Assembly: GCF_000774145.1 (NCBI RefSeq)
Contig: NZ_KN322987.1
Coordinates: 1,631,583-1,695,582 of the forward strand
From: Pseudomonas mediterranea CFBP 5447
GTDB lineage: Bacteria; Pseudomonadota; Gammaproteobacteria; Pseudomonadales; Pseudomonadaceae
Length of the DNA stretch: 64,000 nucleotides
Direction of reading: 5' to 3'
Positions 43,665 through 52,619 of this stretch are shown piece after piece. Position 1 is the first letter of the stretch. Each line of letters starts with the position of its first letter. The notes under the pieces were generated by a model. The model was not told the origin of the DNA, did no database searches, and worked only from the letters and a program-made list of their open reading frames with translations. Both the position numbers and the translations under genes were made by a program.

Positions 43665-43907
43665 AGAGCTTATTGAGCAAGAAGCCTATTCCAGAGCGGT
43701 TGGTTATTCGGATTTGATGACCGCAGGTTCAATGCGGCATTTTGTCCCGTCTCTTCGATCTTTTTCCTGACGTCTGACCGTATATCGGAGAGCTTTCCAG
43801 CCAACGCCGTTGCCTTCGGCTACCCGTTTCATCGGTTTCCCCGGCAGAAGACATCAAGCCAGGCTACGCTGAAACCGCCGGTTCACGGCATTTTTGCCTG
43901 ATGAAAT

Positions 43908-43940
43908 CCCGCATCCAAACGATTTGGAACGCGGGTTTTG
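43908..43940 (+). terminator. Hairpin with T-rich tail
   Basis: CCCGCATCCAAA / TTTGGAACGCGGG, imperfect stem, followed by TTTTGTTTTG. It is 440 bp after the Ivy gene, so it may end a longer transcript or an unannotated small RNA. Confidence 0.55.
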
Positions 43941-44155
43941 TTTTGAAAATCTCATGCCGATTCGGCATAGGGTAGGCGTTTACGGCATTAGACGATCCCC
44001 CCTCGCATCGCAATAGTTGCGCCTTTTTTCGCCCGCCAGTAAGCCGCCAGCGCGCGTTCGGGTGACCTTATACGGGGGCGGGAGCACGATTCGCATCGCC
44101 ATGGGCGATCGGATTTGCGCTTCTGTCCGAGTCCAATCGAAGTAAGGGTAACGAT

Positions 44156-45487
44156 ATGAAGAAGGCAAGATTAAGCCTCGCCTGGCAGATCCTCATCGGT
44201 CTGGTGCTCGGTATTGCACTGGGCGCGCTGCTCAACCATTTCAGTGCCGAGAAGGCCTGGTGGATCAGCAACGTACTGCAACCGGCGGGCGATATCTTTA
44301 TCCGTCTGATCAAGATGATCGTGATCCCTATCGTGATTTCCTCGCTGATCGTCGGCATTGCCGGGGTCGGTGACGCGAAGAAACTCGGGCGGATCGGCCT
44401 CAAGACGATCCTCTACTTTGAAATCGTTACCACCATCGCCATTGTCGTCGGTCTGCTGTTGGCGAATTTCTTCCATCCGGGCAGCGGCATCGACATGAGC
44501 ACTCTGGGCACGGTGGATATCTCCAAGTACCAGGCCACGGCCGCCGAAGTGCAGCACGAGCATGCCTTTGTCCAGACCATTCTCAATCTGATCCCGTCGA
44601 ACATCTTCGCGGCGCTGACCCGCGGCGAGATGCTGCCGATCATTTTCTTCTCCGTACTGTTCGGCCTGGGTCTTTCCAGCCTGCAAGCGGACCTGCGCGA
44701 GCCGCTGGTGAAGATGTTCCAGGGCGTGTCCGAAAGCATGTTCAAAGTCACCCATATGATCATGCAGTACGCCCCGATCGGCGTGTTCGCGTTGATTGCG
44801 GTGACCGTGGCCAACTTCGGCTTCGCTTCCCTGCTGCCGCTGGCGAAACTGGTGATCCTGGTTTACGTCGCCATCGCTTTCTTCGCCTTCGTGGTCCTGG
44901 GTCTGATCGCCCGTCTGTTCGGCTTCTCGGTGATCAAGCTGATGCGCATCTTCAAGGACGAACTGGTGCTGGCCTATTCCACCGCCAGCTCCGAAACCGT
45001 GTTGCCACGCGTGATTGAGAAGATGGAAGCCTACGGTGCGCCGAAAGCCATTTGCAGCTTCGTGGTGCCTACCGGTTACTCGTTCAACCTCGACGGTTCG
45101 ACGCTGTACCAGAGCATCGCGGCGATTTTCATCGCCCAGCTGTATGGCATCGACCTGTCCATCAGCCAGCAATTGCTGCTGGTGCTGACGTTGATGGTCA
45201 CTTCCAAGGGCATCGCCGGCGTGCCGGGCGTGTCCTTCGTGGTATTGCTGGCGACCCTGGGCAGCGTCGGTATCCCGTTGGAAGGCCTGGCCTTCATCGC
45301 CGGTGTCGACCGGGTCATGGACATGGCCCGTACCGCGCTGAACGTGATCGGCAACGCCCTGGCGGTGCTGGTGATCGCTCGCTGGGAAGGTATGTACGAT
45401 GATGCCAAGGGTCAGCGCTACTGGAATTCCCTGCCGCACTGGCGCAGCAAGGAGCCGCTGCCGGCCGGTGAGCCTTCCAGCCGCTGA
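44156..45487 (+). CDS. gltP: Glutamate/aspartate:proton symporter (DAACS family)
   Basis: Membrane symporter of 443 aa for acidic amino acids. It carries family signatures: the serine-rich reentrant loop (AYSTASSETVLPRV), the VVPTGYSFNLDGSTLYQ motif and the GVPGVSFVVLLATLG segment. The start MKKARLSLAWQILIGLVLG is typical of GltP. It stands alone between a long intergenic region and a REPIN. Confidence 0.92.
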   Translation: MKKARLSLAWQILIGLVLGIALGALLNHFSAEKAWWISNVLQPAGDIFIRLIKMIVIPIVISSLIVGIAGVGDAKKLGRIGLKTILYFEIVTTIAIVVGLLLANFFHPGSGIDMSTLGTVDISKYQATAAEVQHEHAFVQTILNLIPSNIFAALTRGEMLPIIFFSVLFGLGLSSLQADLREPLVKMFQGVSESMFKVTHMIMQYAPIGVFALIAVTVANFGFASLLPLAKLVILVYVAIAFFAFVVLGLIARLFGFSVIKLMRIFKDELVLAYSTASSETVLPRVIEKMEAYGAPKAICSFVVPTGYSFNLDGSTLYQSIAAIFIAQLYGIDLSISQQLLLVLTLMVTSKGIAGVPGVSFVVLLATLGSVGIPLEGLAFIAGVDRVMDMARTALNVIGNALAVLVIARWEGMYDDAKGQRYWNSLPHWRSKEPLPAGEPSSR

Positions 45488-45525
45488 TCCGCCTGGAACT
45501 GAAATGTTTGTGAGAGCAAAAATAC

Positions 45526-45619
45526 CTGTGGGAGCAAAGCTTGCTCGCGATAGCAGTCTGTCAGCCACATTAAGCCAGCAGATCTTTCGCTGATCGCGAG
45601 CAAGCTTTGCTCCCACAGG
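45526..45619. repeat. REPIN (CTGTGGGAGCAAAGCTTGCTCGC variant)
   Basis: The arms CTGTGGGAGCAAAGCTTGCT and AGCAAGCTTTGCTCCCACAG flank about 45 bp after gltP. Confidence 0.88.
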
Positions 45620-45642
45620 GAATGCTCTGTGTACCCTGTCTG

Positions 45643-45665
45643 AACCCCGGAGAAATCCGGGGTTT
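45643..45665 (+). terminator. Terminator downstream of gltP
   Basis: AACCCCGG / CCGGGGTT stem around AGAAAT with TTTG tail, after the REPIN. Confidence 0.7.
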
Positions 45666-45719
45666 GTCGTTTCTGCCGGCCCCGCTATCATTCGCGGCAT
45701 CTTCCGGGGGATTTAACCG

Positions 45720-46949
45720 ATGCTCAATGGCCTGTGGCTTGGCTTCTTTATCGTGGCGGCCGTCTCGGCGCTGATGCAGTGGCTGGTGGGTGGCAACGCC
45801 GGCATCTTCGCGGCGATGGTGGAAAGCATCTTCGCCATGGCCAAGCTGTCGGTGGAGGTGATGGTCCTGCTGTTCGGCACCCTGACCCTGTGGCTGGGGT
45901 TCCTGCGGATCGCCGAGAAGGCCGGGATCGTCGACTGGCTGGCCAAGGCCCTCGGCCCGCTGTTCCTGCGGTTGATGCCGGAAGTGCCGCCGGGCCATCC
46001 GGCTATTGGCCTGATCACCCTCAACTTCGCCGCCAACGGCCTGGGCCTGGACAACGCCGCCACCCCCATCGGCCTGAAAGCCATGCGCGCCCTGCAGGAC
46101 CTGAACCCCAGCCCGACCATTGCCAGCAATGCGCAGATCCTGTTCCTGGTGCTCAATGCCTCGTCGCTGACGCTGCTGCCGGTGACGATCTTCATGTACC
46201 GCGCCCAGCAAGGCGCGCCGGATCCGACCCTGGTGTTCCTGCCGATCCTGCTCGCCACCAGTTGTTCGACCCTGGTGGGGCTGCTGTCGGTGGCCTTCAT
46301 GCAGCGTCTGCGGCTGTGGGACCCGGTGGTGCTGGCTTACCTGATTCCCGGTGCGCTGGCGCTGGGTGGCTTCATGGCGTTGTTGGCGACGCTCTCGGCC
46401 ACGGCCCTGGCGGGGTTGTCATCGATCCTCGGCAACCTGACGCTGTTCGGCCTGATCATCCTGTTCCTGGCGGTGGGTGCCCTGCGCAAGGTCAAGGTGT
46501 ACGAAGCGTTCGTCGAGGGCGCGAAGGAAGGCTTCGACGTGGCCAAGGGGCTGCTGCCTTACTTGGTGGCGATGCTCTGTGCGGTCGGCGTGCTACGGGC
46601 CTCGGGGGCGCTGGATTTCGGTCTGGATGGTATCCGGCATCTGGTGGAATGGGCTGGCTGGGACACGCGTTTCGTCGACGCCTTGCCGACGGCAATGGTC
46701 AAGCCGTTCTCCGGCAGCGCCGCCCGGGCGATGCTGATCGAAACCATGAAGACCTCTGGCGTGGACAGCTTCCCGGCCCTGGTGGCGGCAACCATCCAGG
46801 GCAGCACCGAGACCACGTTCTATGTACTGGCGGTGTACTTCGGCGCCGTGGGCATCCAGCGGGCGCGGCACGCGGTGGGCTGTGCGTTGCTGGCGGAGCT
46901 GGCCGGCGTGCTGGGGGCCATCGGGGTCTGCTACTGGTTCTTTGGCTGA
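45720..46949 (+). CDS. SpmA-SpmB-like nucleoside recognition membrane protein
   Basis: Integral membrane protein of 409 aa with two nucleoside-recognition (Gate) domains in tandem. The N-terminal half is like spore maturation protein SpmA (ITLNFAANGLGLDNAATPIGLKAM) and the C-terminal half like SpmB (TAMVKPFSGSAARAMLIETM and ATIQGSTETTFYVLAVYFG). The substrate and physiological role in non-sporulating bacteria are unknown. It is a single gene. Confidence 0.85.
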   Translation: MLNGLWLGFFIVAAVSALMQWLVGGNAGIFAAMVESIFAMAKLSVEVMVLLFGTLTLWLGFLRIAEKAGIVDWLAKALGPLFLRLMPEVPPGHPAIGLITLNFAANGLGLDNAATPIGLKAMRALQDLNPSPTIASNAQILFLVLNASSLTLLPVTIFMYRAQQGAPDPTLVFLPILLATSCSTLVGLLSVAFMQRLRLWDPVVLAYLIPGALALGGFMALLATLSATALAGLSSILGNLTLFGLIILFLAVGALRKVKVYEAFVEGAKEGFDVAKGLLPYLVAMLCAVGVLRASGALDFGLDGIRHLVEWAGWDTRFVDALPTAMVKPFSGSAARAMLIETMKTSGVDSFPALVAATIQGSTETTFYVLAVYFGAVGIQRARHAVGCALLAELAGVLGAIGVCYWFFG

Positions 46950-47010
46950 CAACGAGTTTCTGTGGGGGCAGGCTTGCCTTAATGCCAGTCTGCCAAGCCA
47001 CAAACCTGGT

Positions 47011-47101
47011 GTGGGAGCGAAGCTTGCTCGCGATTGCGGTAAGTCAGTCAGCAACCATGTGACGTGTCTGTTGCTATCGCGAGCAAGCTTTGCTCCCACG
47101 G
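47011..47101. repeat. REPIN (GTGGGAGCGAAGCTTGCTCGC variant)
   Basis: Two inverted arms flank about 35 bp. A degenerate single arm (CTGTGGGGGCAGGCTTGCC, near 46961) precedes it, suggesting a decayed second unit. Confidence 0.82.
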
Positions 47102-47150
47102 GTTTTGCGCCGTTTGATCCTTAACTGACTGGTATCAGGGCTTGCCTTGC

Positions 47151-48158
47151 TCATTCAGTTACGCTGAACCGCAGCACCCCGATCATCTGCCCGTTCTCCG
47201 TCAGTACCCGTACCTGCCATTTGCCCGCCGGCTTGTCCGGGAAGTTCTGCTTGTGGGTCCAGGCGCGGTAGCCTTCCTTGCGTCCGCCATGAATGTCCAG
47301 GGCGATGCGGTCCACTTCTCTGCCGTTGAACTGCCAGACGTGATAGATCCGCTCATCCAGCCCCCGCGGCGCATTGATGGCGGTATAGGCATACAAACCG
47401 TTGCCGCGGATCTGCGCGGCGCTGACTTCCTTGAAGCTGTCACCGGGTGTGCGATCCTCCAGCTGGGTGCTGATCGCCACTTCGGTCATCCACAGCGTGG
47501 CCGGTGGTACCCAGGAGCGCAGCACCCATCCGGCGGCACCAATGCCGAGGGTGATGCACAGAATCGCCAGGGCGTTGCGCACGGTGCGGATCGGAAAGAT
47601 CGAGGCCAGGCTCGGAAACGACAACAGCATGGCGATGCCCAGCGCCAGCTTGAAGCTCTGGTCGGTGGTCAGGTGCATGATGATCGGCAGCGCGGTGAGC
47701 AGGGCGGCGAACAGCGTCAGCGTGTGCAACGCCAGGAACGCCCAGCGCCGGGGCGCCAGCCATTTGTAATACAGCGGATCGGTGATCGAAATCAGCCCTG
47801 AGGCTCCCAGCAGCCCGGTGAAAATCAGCTGGCTGCTGTTCCAGGTGGTGGTGATCAGGAAAAACGGCAGAACGAAGAACAGGCTTTCCTGATGAATCAT
47901 CTGCGTGGCATAGCGCAGCAACGGCTGCGGTATTTCCCGCTTGAAAATCCTGGTGAACAGCCGGGTCGCGCTGTTTTCCAGCATCAGCCAGAGCCAGCTC
48001 ACCAGCATCAGGATGGCGATCAAGGTCGCCAGGCCTTGTTGGCGGTCCACCAGTACGAAACTGCCGGCACCGGAGATGAAGCCGCCGAGCGCAATGACCC
48101 CTGGGTAGCGCTTCATCAATTCAAGGATGCGCTGGATGTAATGGGTCAGGGTCTGCAT
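47151..48158 (-). CDS. DUF5924/DUF2914 family membrane protein
   Basis: Protein of 335 aa with about seven hydrophobic helices (residues 20-215) and a soluble C-terminal DUF2914-type domain (about 225-335, IYHVWQFNGREVDRIALDIHG and GKWQVRVLTENGQMIG). Function unknown. The C-terminal domain is probably periplasmic. Flanked by REPINs on both sides. Confidence 0.78.
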   Translation of the reverse strand: MQTLTHYIQRILELMKRYPGVIALGGFISGAGSFVLVDRQQGLATLIAILMLVSWLWLMLENSATRLFTRIFKREIPQPLLRYATQMIHQESLFFVLPFFLITTTWNSSQLIFTGLLGASGLISITDPLYYKWLAPRRWAFLALHTLTLFAALLTALPIIMHLTTDQSFKLALGIAMLLSFPSLASIFPIRTVRNALAILCITLGIGAAGWVLRSWVPPATLWMTEVAISTQLEDRTPGDSFKEVSAAQIRGNGLYAYTAINAPRGLDERIYHVWQFNGREVDRIALDIHGGRKEGYRAWTHKQNFPDKPAGKWQVRVLTENGQMIGVLRFSVTE

Positions 48159-48242
48159 TAGGCGGTTTCACAGTAAGTCGTAGGAAATATCCCTGACAGA
48201 GTATCGTCCGGACACCTATATGGCGAGGCTCGCATCGGCTCT

Positions 48243-48355
48243 TGTGGCGAGGGGATTTACGGCCCTTAAACCTGGCGCCTCGGTGTGTCTGACGGATCGA
48301 GTTGTCTGATTTGGGGCCGCTTCGCGACCCAGCGGGGATAAATCCCCTCGCCACA
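48243..48355. repeat. REPIN (TGTGGCGAGGGGATTTA family)
   Basis: The arms TGTGGCGAGGGGATTTA and TAAATCCCCTCGCCACA flank a diverged middle with GGGGCCGCTTCGCGACCCAG. Confidence 0.85.
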
Positions 48356-48368
48356 AGAACCCAGCAGG

Positions 48369-49745
48369 TCAGGTTTTGCGACGCAACCGCCACACCACCA
48401 ACCCCAACAGCAACAATCCCACCAAGCCGCTTACTCCCCAGACCAGCTCATCGTCACTGAGCAGCGGCTTCTCGATGCGCAGGTAGCCCGGGTCCTTAAG
48501 CAGTTCGCGCAGGGCCTGATTGGCCTGTTCCAGGCTCACCGCCTGCAAGCGCACGGCCGGGTTGGCGAAGCGACCGTCTTCGTAGTCGCCCAGGGCGCCC
48601 CAGTAATAATCCGCCAGTGCACTGTTACCTTGAACCGCCCAGGTCTGGTGGGCAATGGCTGCGCGTTTGATGCGCATGAAGCTGTCGGGGTCCAGCCCGT
48701 CCTTGAGCAGCGTTATGCGCAACTCTTCGAGGGCCTGTTCGGCTTGCGGCAGGTCTTCGCGGGCCAGGTCCGCGTTCAGGCTGAGGAAGCCGACGCCGCC
48801 GAACACTTCCCGCTCCACCCACGGCCCATAAGACAGGCCGCGGGCCAGGCGCAGCTGGCGATAGAGGGCCCAGTCCAGATAGTTCTTGAGCAGGTCGAAG
48901 GTCTCGTCGTGTTGCTGTTCCAGTACCGGTTCGGGGAACAACCAGTGCAGCTTGGCGCCATCGCCCACCAGGCTGCGGATCAGGTTGCGCTTGGTCACGG
49001 CGCTGTAGCGGATCTGTGGCAATGCTTCGTGGGCGGTGGGCTCGACCGGTTTGAGTTTGCCGTAGGTGCGCTCCAGGTAGGCCGGCAGCAAGCGATCAAG
49101 GTCGCCGACCACGATCAGCGTCATGTTGTTCGGCGCATACCAGGCTTTGCGAACCTGTTCGAGGCGGGCGAGGGTGTGTTGCTCGACTTCGGCCCGTTCC
49201 GCGCAACGTAAGCCCAGTTCCACCGCCAACTGGTTGCTGGCCTTGTGTCCCAGGTCCTGGCGATCGAGCCAGCGTTGCAGGTGGGTGTAGTGGCCGCCGT
49301 CCTCGCGTTCGACCACCCGTTTCGCTGCCTCCAGGGCCTTTTCATCGATGCGGGTGCGGGTCAGCACCGCCAGCAGCAGGTCGAGGATCTTGCGCTGGTT
49401 ACTTGCCGGTGCCTCGATGACAAAGGTGGTGTCGGCATTGCTGGTGAAGGCGTTCCACTCGCCGCCCAGCGCCTGCATCCGTTCTTCCAAGGCGCCTTCG
49501 CCGCCTTCATCGATCCCGCTGAACAGCGCATGCTCGAGCAGGTGCGGCAGTTCCTTGTCGGCGCAGCTGAAGTCGTCCAGGCCCACGCCGATCACCAGCC
49601 GGATGGCGACGTGACCGCGTTCGCTGCCGGGCTTGAGCAGCAGCTGCATGCCGTTGGGCAGCGAGTAGCCTTCGACCTGGAACCGGTCCAGGGCTACCGC
49701 GGGCAGCGAACCGAACAAGAAAAGAGCGAATAACAGACCACGCAT
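48369..49745 (-). CDS. M16-family zinc metallopeptidase, membrane-tethered
   Basis: Pitrilysin-type protease of 458 aa. The signal peptide is MRGLLFALFLFGSLPAVA. The inverted zinc motif HxxEH is HLLEH in ELPHLLEHALFSG. The second M16 domain follows, and a single membrane helix with an RRK tail closes the protein (GLVGLLLLGLVVWRLRRK). Most M16 proteins in this size class act in the periplasm, some with a catalytically inactive partner; none is adjacent here. The start is at the signal peptide; upstream codons overlap the Na/Pi gene. Confidence 0.85.
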   Translation of the reverse strand: MRGLLFALFLFGSLPAVALDRFQVEGYSLPNGMQLLLKPGSERGHVAIRLVIGVGLDDFSCADKELPHLLEHALFSGIDEGGEGALEERMQALGGEWNAFTSNADTTFVIEAPASNQRKILDLLLAVLTRTRIDEKALEAAKRVVEREDGGHYTHLQRWLDRQDLGHKASNQLAVELGLRCAERAEVEQHTLARLEQVRKAWYAPNNMTLIVVGDLDRLLPAYLERTYGKLKPVEPTAHEALPQIRYSAVTKRNLIRSLVGDGAKLHWLFPEPVLEQQHDETFDLLKNYLDWALYRQLRLARGLSYGPWVEREVFGGVGFLSLNADLAREDLPQAEQALEELRITLLKDGLDPDSFMRIKRAAIAHQTWAVQGNSALADYYWGALGDYEDGRFANPAVRLQAVSLEQANQALRELLKDPGYLRIEKPLLSDDELVWGVSGLVGLLLLGLVVWRLRRKT

Positions 49746-49803
49746 AAACGGCTTCCTGGCGACTGACAGTCCAACCCTACTGACTGAACAATGCGCCAGA
49801 TGT

Positions 49804-51462
49804 TCAAGGCGAGTGGGTGATGTCGGATATTTCATCCGCCGCCAGGGCGCCGATTTCGGCGGTTTCCAGCACCACATAGGCGCTGCCGCAGAACAGCGAA
49901 TTGAGGCGCCGCATGTCGGCAATCAGCTCCAGATGCAGGGAACTGGTCTCCAGGCTCTGTACGATCTTGCGCTGCAAGCGGCTGACATGGGCATGGGCCA
50001 TCCGTCTTTCCTGGGCACGAAAACGCCGTTTCTCGCGCAGCAATTGACGGGCGCTTTCCCGATCGCCACTGAGGAACACCGACAAGCCCAGCCGCAGGTT
50101 GGCGATCAAATGGCTGTGCAGCCCCGCCAGCTCCTCCAGGCCCACCTCGGAAAAGGACAAGCGCTGCGAGGTCTTCTGCTGCTGGACCTTGCGGAGCATG
50201 CGTTCGATGAGGTCGCTGCCAAGCTTCAGGTTGATCGCCAGCTCGATGATCTCCGCCCATCGACGACTGTCCTGCTCACTGAGGTCTTCGCGGGGCATCT
50301 GGGCCATGTACAACTTGATGGCGCTGCACAGTATCTCGACGTCATCGCTCACGCGCCGCACCTCCTGGGTGAGCGCCGTCTGCTGGCCGCGCAACACGTC
50401 GAGCATGGCTTCGAGCATGTTTTCGATCAGGTCGCCGATGCGCAGTGTTTCCCGGGCCGCATTGGCCAGGGCCAGGCTCGGGGTGACGAGGGCCGTAGGA
50501 TCCAGGTGCCGGGGCTTGGCGGTGCCGTTGGTCTCCGCGCGCTCCGGCAGCAGCCAGGCGCACAGCCTGGCCATCGGCGCGACACTGGGCAGCAGCACCA
50601 GGCAGCGCACGGAGTTGTAGAGCAGGTGAAAGCCGATGACGGTTTCCTGGGGGCTGAAGTCCAGGCTGTCCAGCCACCCCACCAGCGGGTCGAGCGCGGG
50701 GATGATCAGCAACAATCCGATCAGCTTGTACAGCAGGCTCCCCAGTGCCACCTGGCGTCCGGCGGCGTTCTGCATGCTGGTGCTGAGGAACGCCAGGATG
50801 CCGCTGCCGATGTTGGCGCCGATCACCAGGCCGATGGCCACCGGCAGGCTGATCACCGCCGCGCCGGCCAGGGTTGCCGTCAGCAGCACGGCGGCCAGGC
50901 TCGAATAGGAAATCATGGCGAACAGCGCGCCCACCAACGCATCGAGCAGGATGTCGCCGGTCAGCGAGGCGAAGATCACCTTCACGCCTTGGGCCTGGGT
51001 GATGGGCGCGGCGGCTTCGACGATCAATTGCAGCGCGAGGATGATCAGCCCCAGGCCGATGGAGACACGGCCCATTTGCCCGACGCGGGTCTGTTTGCGC
51101 GACAGGAAAAAAATCACCCCGAGGAAAATCAGCAACGGCGACAACCACGACAGATCGAGGGTCAGCACCCGGGCCATCAACGCCGTGCCGACATCGGCGC
51201 CGAGCATGGTCGCCAGGGCAGGGGTCAGCGCCATCAGCCCCTGGCCGACGAACGAGGTGACCAGCATGGCCGTGGCGTTGCTGCTCTGGACCATGGCGGT
51301 GACCATGATACCGGCGACAAATGCCAGCCAGCGCCGGGACATGTTCTGGCCGATGACGTGGCGCAGGTTGGAGCCATAGACCCGCAGGATGCCGGTACGG
51401 ACGATATGCGTGCCCCAGATCAGCAAGGCTACGGCAGAGAGTAGATTCAGCAGGGTCAGCAT
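49804..51462 (-). CDS. Na/Pi cotransporter family protein with PhoU-like tail
   Basis: Membrane protein of 552 aa. Two inverted Na/Pi repeats carry the QSS motif (MVQSSNATAM) and the paired segment ISYSSLAAVLL. A cytoplasmic helical PhoU-like domain occupies about residues 340-545. It may export or import phosphate, as for YjbB in E. coli. It lies 58 bp upstream of the M16 gene on the same strand, so co-transcription is possible. Confidence 0.88.
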   Translation of the reverse strand: MLTLLNLLSAVALLIWGTHIVRTGILRVYGSNLRHVIGQNMSRRWLAFVAGIMVTAMVQSSNATAMLVTSFVGQGLMALTPALATMLGADVGTALMARVLTLDLSWLSPLLIFLGVIFFLSRKQTRVGQMGRVSIGLGLIILALQLIVEAAAPITQAQGVKVIFASLTGDILLDALVGALFAMISYSSLAAVLLTATLAGAAVISLPVAIGLVIGANIGSGILAFLSTSMQNAAGRQVALGSLLYKLIGLLLIIPALDPLVGWLDSLDFSPQETVIGFHLLYNSVRCLVLLPSVAPMARLCAWLLPERAETNGTAKPRHLDPTALVTPSLALANAARETLRIGDLIENMLEAMLDVLRGQQTALTQEVRRVSDDVEILCSAIKLYMAQMPREDLSEQDSRRWAEIIELAINLKLGSDLIERMLRKVQQQKTSQRLSFSEVGLEELAGLHSHLIANLRLGLSVFLSGDRESARQLLREKRRFRAQERRMAHAHVSRLQRKIVQSLETSSLHLELIADMRRLNSLFCGSAYVVLETAEIGALAADEISDITHSP

Positions 51463-51617
51463 GAGAGGCCCCCTGTTAGCGTCTCAAAGAGACAAGTTGA
51501 CGATGCCACATCGTTCTTCGTTGTACTTAAGCTGTAGTTGGCGAACGGTTCGGACGCCAGCATTGCACAGCTAAAGAATTGATTGAAACAAAACTGTCAT
51601 GAAAAACACCGCAAGCC

Positions 51618-51709
51618 CTGTGGGAGCGAGCCTGCTCGCGATAGCGGTGTATCGATCGATACTGTTGTGACTGAAAGGACGCTATCGCGAGCAGGCTCGC
51701 TCCCACAGG
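51618..51709. repeat. REPIN (CTGTGGGAGCGAGCCTGCTCGCG family)
   Basis: Near-perfect arms flank about 35 bp, in the gap upstream of the Na/Pi gene and downstream of terC. Confidence 0.88.
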
Positions 51710-51731
51710 TCCTCACTTTCCTGCGGGCATG

Positions 51732-51757
51732 AAAAAGGGGCTCCAAAGAGCCCCTTC
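51732..51757 (-). terminator. terC terminator
   Basis: On the minus strand AAGGGGCTC / GAGCCCCTT forms a 9-bp stem followed by T5, 20 bp after the terC stop. Confidence 0.88.
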
Positions 51758-51775
51758 GTTCATTGCTCCGTTCAG

Positions 51776-52543
51776 TTACTGACCCGGAACGTCCTTGCGC
51801 AGTTTCACCGGATCCTGCTGCTTGCGCTTGCGTGCAATCGCGGTGCGCATCTTGATGTTGATCGCTTCCACGGCCAGGGAGAACGCCATGGCGAAGTAGA
51901 CATAGCCTTTCGGTACATGGACGTCGAACGACTCGGCGATCAGCACGGTACCGACCACCAGCAGGAACGACAGCGCCAGCATCTTCAGCGATGGATGTTT
52001 GTCGATGAACTCGCTGATGGTGCCCGAGGCCAGCATCATCACCAGCACGGCCACGATGATCGCCGCCACCATCACCGGCACATGGGAGACCATGCCGACG
52101 GCAGTGATGACCGAGTCCAGGGAGAACACGATGTCGATGATCGCGATCTGGATGATGGTGTAGAGGAAGTTGCCACCCTTGCCCGACGGTTGATCGTCGC
52201 TTTCGTCGTCGCCTTCCAGCGCGTGGTACATCTCCTGGGAGCTTTTCCACAGCAGGAACAGGCCACCGAAGAACAGGATCAGGTCGCGACCGGAGATGCC
52301 CTGGCCGAACACTTCGAACAAATCGGCGGTCAGGCGCATGACCCAGGTGATGGACAGCAGCAACAGGATCCGCGTGATCATGGCCAGGGCCAGACCGAAG
52401 ATCCGGGTGCGCGCCTGCATGTGCTTGGGCATGCGGCTGACCAGGATCGAGATCATGATGATGTTATCGATGCCCAGGACGATTTCCAGGGCGGTCAGGG
52501 TAAAGAAGGCAACCCAGATTTCCGGGTTGGTCAGCCATTCCAT
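51776..52543 (-). CDS. TerC-family membrane protein
   Basis: Seven-helix protein of 255 aa. Acidic residues lie within helices (LEIVLGIDNIIMISIL and IAIIDIVFSLDSVITAVGM), the hallmark of TerC/Alx proteins implicated in metal (manganese) export and tellurite resistance. The 76-bp upstream leader is too short for a yybP-ykoY riboswitch. It is downstream of the citrate transporter on the same strand. Confidence 0.88.
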   Translation of the reverse strand: MEWLTNPEIWVAFFTLTALEIVLGIDNIIMISILVSRMPKHMQARTRIFGLALAMITRILLLLSITWVMRLTADLFEVFGQGISGRDLILFFGGLFLLWKSSQEMYHALEGDDESDDQPSGKGGNFLYTIIQIAIIDIVFSLDSVITAVGMVSHVPVMVAAIIVAVLVMMLASGTISEFIDKHPSLKMLALSFLLVVGTVLIAESFDVHVPKGYVYFAMAFSLAVEAINIKMRTAIARKRKQQDPVKLRKDVPGQ

Positions 52544-52570
52544 GTGAGTTCCTTTGAACGAGTGTTAGGC

Positions 52571-52610
52571 CGCGCCGCGCTTCGGATTCACCGAAGCGGC
52601 GGCGCCGCGG
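52571..52610 (-). other. GC-rich hairpin between CitMHS and terC genes
   Basis: CGCCGCGCTTCGG / CCGAAGCGGCG stem-loop in the 76-bp gap. There is no T-run on either strand. It may reduce read-through from the citrate transporter gene into terC. Confidence 0.45.
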
Positions 52611-52619
52611 GTATTGCTT

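Larger units (their letters stand above)
43465..44155. other. Long intergenic region between Ivy gene and gltP
   Basis: About 690 bp without a supportable gene; the short open frame at 43588-43770 has no family likeness. It holds a perfect 12-bp inverted repeat (43624-43664), a hairpin at 43908-43940 and the presumed gltP promoter. Confidence 0.55.

Noticed and set aside
43588..43770. 60-codon open frame in the long gap before gltP
   Set aside because: Contains the 12-bp inverted repeat and no recognisable protein features.
49746..49922. Upstream extension of the M16 peptidase
   Set aside because: Codons 5' of the signal peptide overlap the end of the Na/Pi gene and do not resemble protein; the signal peptide ATG at 49745 is the better start.
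52544..52619. yybP-ykoY manganese riboswitch upstream of terC
   Set aside because: The gap is only 76 bp and lacks the conserved riboswitch core; only a GC-rich hairpin is present.
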